Assembly: GCF_001680005.1 (NCBI RefSeq)
Contig: NC_033562.1
Span: 1,488,001 to 1,552,000, forward strand
DNA from: Plasmodium coatneyi
Lineage: Eukaryota > Apicomplexa > Aconoidasida > Haemosporida > Plasmodiidae
Reading direction: 5' to 3'
DNA length: 64,000 nt
The position numbers were made by a program, and so were the translations under genes. The notes beneath the pieces are model-generated. The model made no database searches and was not told where the DNA came from. It was given only the letters and a program-made list of their open reading frames with translations. Positions 59,088-64,000 of the stretch are shown here, piece after piece. The first letter of the stretch is position 1. The number at the start of each line of letters is the position of its first letter.

Positions 59088-62000
59088 TCATTTCATATTT
59101 CTCAACTCGGCGGACGCACCGTTCAGCTGCTTTTCAATGGCTTCACAATTCAAATCGTTGACATAGCATTTGTTAATAACGTCATTCACAAAATCGTCCT
59201 TTCCCATGGTGTGGAGGGAATTCATTAATTCCTCCAAACCGGTCATTTTGTCGACCAGCTTTTCAAAATTTTCGATATCCAGATGGAGGTTTTTATTATT
59301 AATAATCTCGTCTTTGTTTACATTTTTTTCATTCAGGATTTTTAAAAACCCTTGAGAATTTTCATTATCTAATTCGTTAAGGAGGGACAGCATATCGCAC
59401 TGTTCACTCTCTATAAGTCTGAGTCTTTTTTCTAGCGATTCTTGTTTTTTCTCAATTTTTATTTGGTCCTCCAATATAAGTGAATACATTTTATCGTAAT
59501 GAGCTACTTTGTTATATATGTCCAAAATTTCATTTGAACAATAATTCATAAAATTGATTTTATTTTTAACAAAAGAGGAGAGGTTACTGATGACGTCAAT
59601 TATCATTTCTTTGTCCAGGTCCTTCTTAAAGTAAGACTCACTTTGTCTTATATTTTTTTCGACGTTCTTTCTGTCTTTCTCTAGCTGTTTTTGTTGCTCC
59701 ATTTGTAGCTTTTGCATTTGCATTTTGGCATTTTGTTCAGATAAAAATGGAAAATCTTCAAAATTCATTTCTTTGGTATTTTCATTATTTCGAAGGGTCC
59801 CCTTCGTTTCCTTTAGTTGGAAATTAAACGAATATTGCTGCTGGTTATCTATCGTTTTGTTTTCATTGATCTGATTTATATTTTCACTCTGTTCAACTTG
59901 TTGCTTTTCTGTATTTTTCTCCTCATGCTGTAAATTGTTACTTAAGTACACATTTTTTTTTCGATTTTCTAGCGAAATGAAATTTATCATATTGCCCACT
60001 TTGTCCACGTCTTCATCTTCTTTTTGCGAAAACAGTTGGGATTTGTTTTGCGTTTCGTTTTTTGCGCTCCCGAAGGAGGATGCAAATATGGACGAGTTTT
60101 CCTTTGTCGAGAAGAAGGCATTGCCACTGCTAAAGGTATTGTTCTTTTCCGCCCCTCCGGAGAAGAACCCACCTTTGCCAGACTCTGGTTGGAAGGCCTT
60201 TCCAAAAAGGGATGAAGAATTTGAGAAGGACATGGTGCCCCCCTTTTGAGGGTCTTCATTTTTGAGTTCATTTTTCTTGTTCATATCGCCAAAAAGGGAG
60301 CTTTGCCCTAGGCCAAAACTGGATGGCTTGTTGGGGTCACCTGCTTTGGGGAACTCACCAAATTTGAACTCACCCGATTTGCTCTTTTCCCCGACGTCAT
60401 TCGACTCCGTCTGGTCCTTCGTTTCCTTTTTCTTGGTAAAGGAAAAGGACCAGAATTTTTTCTTATCATCCGTTTTTGATTCGGTCGTTTTGTCAGTTGC
60501 GCCCATGGCTGCAGCATCACTATCTGGAGCTTTCTTAACCTCGGATTTACTTTCCTCATCTGTTTTGTCCTTGTGTTCCTTCGATTCGGTCGATCCGGGG
60601 CTGAGTGAAAGGTTAAAATTGAAAATGGAGGGTTTAGGGGCACTGGAGGGTTCTTTCCCCTTCTGTTCTTCATCGGCTGACTGTTTCTTGTCCTCTTTCT
60701 GTTCACTTTTTTTGTCACTCTCGATAGGTTTATCCTTTAGGTTTAAATTTACTTCACCCGCTTTCTGTTGACTGGGTGGGGTTTCCTTTGAACTGGGTAC
60801 TGTGTTTTTCTCTTCATTTGAGGCTTCTTCCTTTTCATCCTTTTTGCCCTTTTCCTTCGATTCAACATTTTCAGATTTATCGTTCGGTTTGACCGTTTGA
60901 CCCTTTTCGTTGGTTTCGCTTTTCCCGGCAAAACTAAACACGAAGTTGGACGTGGAGGTTTTATTCTGATCGCTCTTTTCCAAACTGTTAGCCCCTGGTG
61001 CATTTTCCTTTGTGTCACTTTTAGTGAAGGAGAAACCCAAGAGGGAGTTACCTTTGAGGAGACCTGACGTACTATCCTTCGCTTTTTCTGTTTTTTCGTC
61101 CTTCTTTGCGGAATCTGCTTCTTCGCTCTGTGTAATTTTTTTTTCATTTTGTGCATTGTCTTTTTCGGTGGAGAGGGTTTTGCTCTGTTCCAAAGATTCT
61201 GTTGTTATTTTTGCTGCATCCAGTTTGTTCGCTTCAGGGAGTATTTCCTCTTTGGGCGTTTCTTTTTGCACTTTTTCTTCTTCCGCTTTGGCTGGTTTAT
61301 CAGAACCGCTTTGGTTCGTCTGACATGATTGTCCCTTTTGGGGATCTTCCTTCTGTGTAGTAGTTCCAAGCTGGTCACTTGGTTTCTCTCCTTTGGTTTG
61401 TTCCTGGGGAACGTTATTTATATTGGCTGACCCATCAGCGGGTTTACTTGCTAAAACGTTACTAGGGGAAGTGTCTTTATTTTCATTCCCCATTGTGGTG
61501 CCTTTGGCACTCTGGTTATTCGCAAAGAGGGAAAAGCTATTTGAAAAGGCATTCGTCTGGGTCAGATTACTGCTGGAGTTGTTAAAGAGGAATGAATTTT
61601 CACTTGACTTGACTTCACCGGAGGATTTAAACGAATTGGATGTAAAAGGATTTTCATTGTTGGTCGTTTTGTTGAACGACGATAGAAAAGGACTTGTACT
61701 GGTGTTGTTAGTCGATTTGAAAATGTCACTTGTATTTGTCTTGGAAAATGAACTGAAAGACATGTTAAAATTGTTCAGCAGTTGAGGAGACGTGCTGTTG
61801 TTTGCGTTATTTTTCGTACCAAATAAACTGCCTTCATTTTGATTAAATGGTTTAATACCTTTGTTAAAATCGTCGAATGTGTTCATTTTATTTGCTGATC
61901 CGAGGGTCCTCATGGGGGACATGCCAAAGGGGGATACTTTCCCTTCATTGTTATTGTTCATGTTAGCACTAGCAAAGAAGGACTTGGTTGTGTTGTTATT

Positions 62001-62912
62001 ATTTAGCATAGGTGAAGTAGGGGATTTGTCACCTTGTGAAGTGGCCTGCAAAGCCATACTCTGAAATGGGTTTATATTACTTTTTGCAAAAGGACTTACA
62101 CTGGAGGAAAATCCGCCACTAAATGTTAATTTGTTACTGTTGTTATTGTTGTTATTTGGTTTGTTGTTACCGAAACCGCCTAAAGAATTTGCATTCGACG
62201 AGTTGGCAAATATCTGTTTGGCTGCCTCTAACTGTTCCTTCGAAAATAAACCTCCACCTTCTGTGCTACGATCATCATTTAGTTGACTTCCTAACGCAAT
62301 GGAGCTGCCTAGGGTACTTTGCTTGAACATACTGGAACCACCACTGTTCAGGTTATTTCCTACCAGGCTCCTCGTAAAACCTGGATAAACATCCTTCTTC
62401 GCTGCACTAAACAAATTTTGATTAAAGGTGTTCGTGGATGTGTTCGCATTAGGGCTGGAAGTAGCGCTACCGAAGAGGCTATTATTTTTATTTAAATCGT
62501 TGGTATTGTTTGAAAAAAGGGAATTCCCTTTATTCATGTTATCCTGTGAGTTGAGTGTGTTCCCAAAAAGGTTACTGCTTTTATTCGTGCCGTCCTGATT
62601 GTTCATGGCGTTACTGCCGAAGAAGCCGTTATTTTTTAGTAGACTTGTTTGGCCACTCATACTGTTGTTGAAGAGTCCACCGCTACTACCCATGTTATTC
62701 ATATTGTTATTGGTGCTGCTTTGGTTTAACGCATTCTGACCTGCTAGGTTGTTACCAAAAAAGTTGGAGTTTCCCAAATTGTTGTTGGGCATGCTCCACA
62801 TGTTCGTTGCGTTTGCATTCTGTCCATTGTTATTAAGCGCGTTGCTCTTCCCGAATAGGTTGTTCTTATCCTCATTATTGTTATTACTACCATTATTGTT
62901 GTTGAAGAACAT
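59088..62912 (-). CDS. FG nucleoporin with Nsp1/Nup62-like C-terminal coiled coil
   Basis: Single exon of 1274 residues from the ATG at 62912 (MFFNNNNGSNNNNEDKNNLF); the frame is open further upstream but has no ATG there. The N-terminal half is Asn/Ser-rich with many dispersed FG motifs (NLFGKS, FFGNN, LFGNT, SLFGSA, GGFGNN, SPFGMSP, SLFGTK). It is followed by a Lys/Glu/Ser-rich spacer of about 400 residues, a few more FG motifs (SLFGDM, SLFGKA), and a C-terminal coiled coil. That coil includes ILDIYNKVAHYDKMYSLILE and SLEKRLRLIESEQCDMLSLL, which resembles the Nsp1/Nup62 C-terminal domain (YN..A..YD, Q..L...L..IE..Q..L). The protein would line the central channel of the nuclear pore and form the selective barrier. 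Plasmodium nucleoporins diverge strongly, so the exact orthologue is inference. Confidence 0.82.
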   Translation of the reverse strand: MFFNNNNGSNNNNEDKNNLFGKSNALNNNGQNANATNMWSMPNNNLGNSNFFGNNLAGQNALNQSSTNNNMNNMGSSGGLFNNSMSGQTSLLKNNGFFGSNAMNNQDGTNKSSNLFGNTLNSQDNMNKGNSLFSNNTNDLNKNNSLFGSATSSPNANTSTNTFNQNLFSAAKKDVYPGFTRSLVGNNLNSGGSSMFKQSTLGSSIALGSQLNDDRSTEGGGLFSKEQLEAAKQIFANSSNANSLGGFGNNKPNNNNNNSNKLTFSGGFSSSVSPFAKSNINPFQSMALQATSQGDKSPTSPMLNNNNTTKSFFASANMNNNNEGKVSPFGMSPMRTLGSANKMNTFDDFNKGIKPFNQNEGSLFGTKNNANNSTSPQLLNNFNMSFSSFSKTNTSDIFKSTNNTSTSPFLSSFNKTTNNENPFTSNSFKSSGEVKSSENSFLFNNSSSNLTQTNAFSNSFSLFANNQSAKGTTMGNENKDTSPSNVLASKPADGSANINNVPQEQTKGEKPSDQLGTTTQKEDPQKGQSCQTNQSGSDKPAKAEEEKVQKETPKEEILPEANKLDAAKITTESLEQSKTLSTEKDNAQNEKKITQSEEADSAKKDEKTEKAKDSTSGLLKGNSLLGFSFTKSDTKENAPGANSLEKSDQNKTSTSNFVFSFAGKSETNEKGQTVKPNDKSENVESKEKGKKDEKEEASNEEKNTVPSSKETPPSQQKAGEVNLNLKDKPIESDKKSEQKEDKKQSADEEQKGKEPSSAPKPSIFNFNLSLSPGSTESKEHKDKTDEESKSEVKKAPDSDAAAMGATDKTTESKTDDKKKFWSFSFTKKKETKDQTESNDVGEKSKSGEFKFGEFPKAGDPNKPSSFGLGQSSLFGDMNKKNELKNEDPQKGGTMSFSNSSSLFGKAFQPESGKGGFFSGGAEKNNTFSSGNAFFSTKENSSIFASSFGSAKNETQNKSQLFSQKEDEDVDKVGNMINFISLENRKKNVYLSNNLQHEEKNTEKQQVEQSENINQINENKTIDNQQQYSFNFQLKETKGTLRNNENTKEMNFEDFPFLSEQNAKMQMQKLQMEQQKQLEKDRKNVEKNIRQSESYFKKDLDKEMIIDVISNLSSFVKNKINFMNYCSNEILDIYNKVAHYDKMYSLILEDQIKIEKKQESLEKRLRLIESEQCDMLSLLNELDNENSQGFLKILNEKNVNKDEIINNKNLHLDIENFEKLVDKMTGLEELMNSLHTMGKDDFVNDVINKCYVNDLNCEAIEKQLNGASAELRNMK

Positions 62913-64000
62913 TTTTGCGATGTTCGTGCGGTTGTTATGAAGAGGGATGTGCAACGTGCGGCGGAAAGCTGTTCCCGTCAATGGTCAATGGGGCTCTTTT
63001 TCCTTTTCTTGATTTGTTATGATTGACTTTATGGACTATTCGCAACAATTCTTTGTAACATTCTCGTTCGGGTGGACAAATGTGCTATGGCACAGTGTGA
63101 CGCGGGAATGCAAACTTAGGGCTTGCAGTGAGAGATTAAGCTTGTGGTTGAACGTGCGGCCTCCTCGTCCCCCTTATCTGTTTTCCCTGTTAAGCCCTGC
63201 CCTTTTTAACGCAAATTTCGACCATTTAAAAATACCCTTTTCTTGCCTACCTTCAGTGGGCACTTAAAAAAATTGGTCCTGGCGAAGGATTGTACATTCA
63301 TGAAGATAATATTATGCATATAACATATGTACGACGCGCTATGCAAATTACAAATGTACATAACGCGCAGGACGGCGGTTGGGCCTGGGTATGTGGTCAC
63401 ATAATTTACGCTGCAACGCACAAAAAAAATAATAAAAAAAGAACTGCTGCTTAGGAGATTAATATTTGGATCTGCCTCGGCAAAATGAGTTCATAATTTT
63501 TTTTTTTTTTTTAATTCCAATTATATAGTGCTCATTTGGATAAATATGACGGGGATATGCATATATGTACGTGTATAATTTCTGGGAAATTAAGAAAAGA
63601 AAGGACTAAATGAGGGGAAAAAAAAAACATATACTTATGTGATTTACATATGTACTCGAAGCGGTCTTTTGCAAATGTGATAGTTTAAGTGCGCCTTCAA
63701 AAAAATTCCATTCTCTTTTCCGCGCGAAATGGTGAGGGTGATGTATGTGAAGTGCATGCGCTTCCTTTCACAGAGGGAACATTTTTGGCGCAATTTTAAA
63801 TAGGCTTTATCAAGTAAATTCGTGTATACGTTTGTTGTTAATATGTACACAATTCTGTACGAAGAAGAAGGGAGGGGCGCTTTTTTTTCTTATTAATCTC
63901 TCCTTGCTGAAGGGACTAGCTTACGCGCAGCAAATCGCTTGAGTACAGTTGTGCAATGTTCGAAGGAATATCAGAGAGGGAGAATCATTTCGAAATGTTA
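62913..64000. other. Region upstream of the nucleoporin gene
   Basis: About 1.1 kb to the window edge, AT-rich, with a T-run at 63497-63513. Presumed promoter and 5' leader of the nucleoporin. No gene was recognised. Confidence 0.5.

Noticed and set aside
60262..60771. 169-residue plus-strand Ser/Phe/Leu-rich frame
   Set aside because: Antisense of the Lys/Glu/Ser-rich spacer of the nucleoporin.

Overview
The window is nuclear DNA of a malaria parasite of the simian/knowlesi group, most likely Plasmodium knowlesi or its close relative P. coatneyi. Three things point there: two genes of the KIR family (a variant-antigen family of that clade), degenerate telomere-like repeats inside a chromosome next to them, and a run of conserved Plasmodium genes with short phase-tracked introns, poly-A/T tracts, Asn-rich low-complexity coding and moderate rather than extreme AT content. 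The species call is inference.

Layout. 1-3043 (minus): 5' part of a ubiquitin-specific protease gene, running off the left edge. 3044-5400: non-coding. About 5400-15250: an accessory island. It holds degenerate telomere-like DNA that switches strand in the middle, two KIR genes in tandem on the plus strand (6950-9317 and 12242-14620, the second with a frame break), a 13-copy 22-bp minisatellite, a CTGT microsatellite and a second telomere-like block. From 15804 onward: a conserved core block. Its order is prefoldin subunit 4 (minus), signal peptidase complex subunit 3 (plus), a large GCC2/GCC3 - multi-membrane-span - lectin-fold protein (plus), a secreted PH-like protein (minus), AP-4 epsilon (plus), a TBC Rab-GAP (plus), ribosomal protein eL32 (minus), an LCCL/ricin-like CCp-family protein (minus), alpha-tubulin (minus), a multi-exon unknown (plus), a 16-exon HOOK-like coiled-coil protein (minus) and an FG nucleoporin with an Nsp1-like tail (minus).

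From memory, this order matches P. falciparum chromosome 9 around PF3D7_0903x-0904x in reverse. On that reading, the KIR/telomere-repeat island has been placed between the USP and prefoldin-4 genes.

The core genes are mostly housekeeping or secretory-pathway: protein folding, signal-peptide cleavage, vesicle coats and Rab control, translation, microtubules, nuclear pores, and multi-domain extracellular proteins typical of sexual or mosquito stages. The genes are independent, not operonic. Two long gaps between divergent genes (16400-17879 and 29375-31652) probably hold back-to-back promoters. Exon structures were worked out by eye from GT-AG signals and phase continuity and are given per gene.
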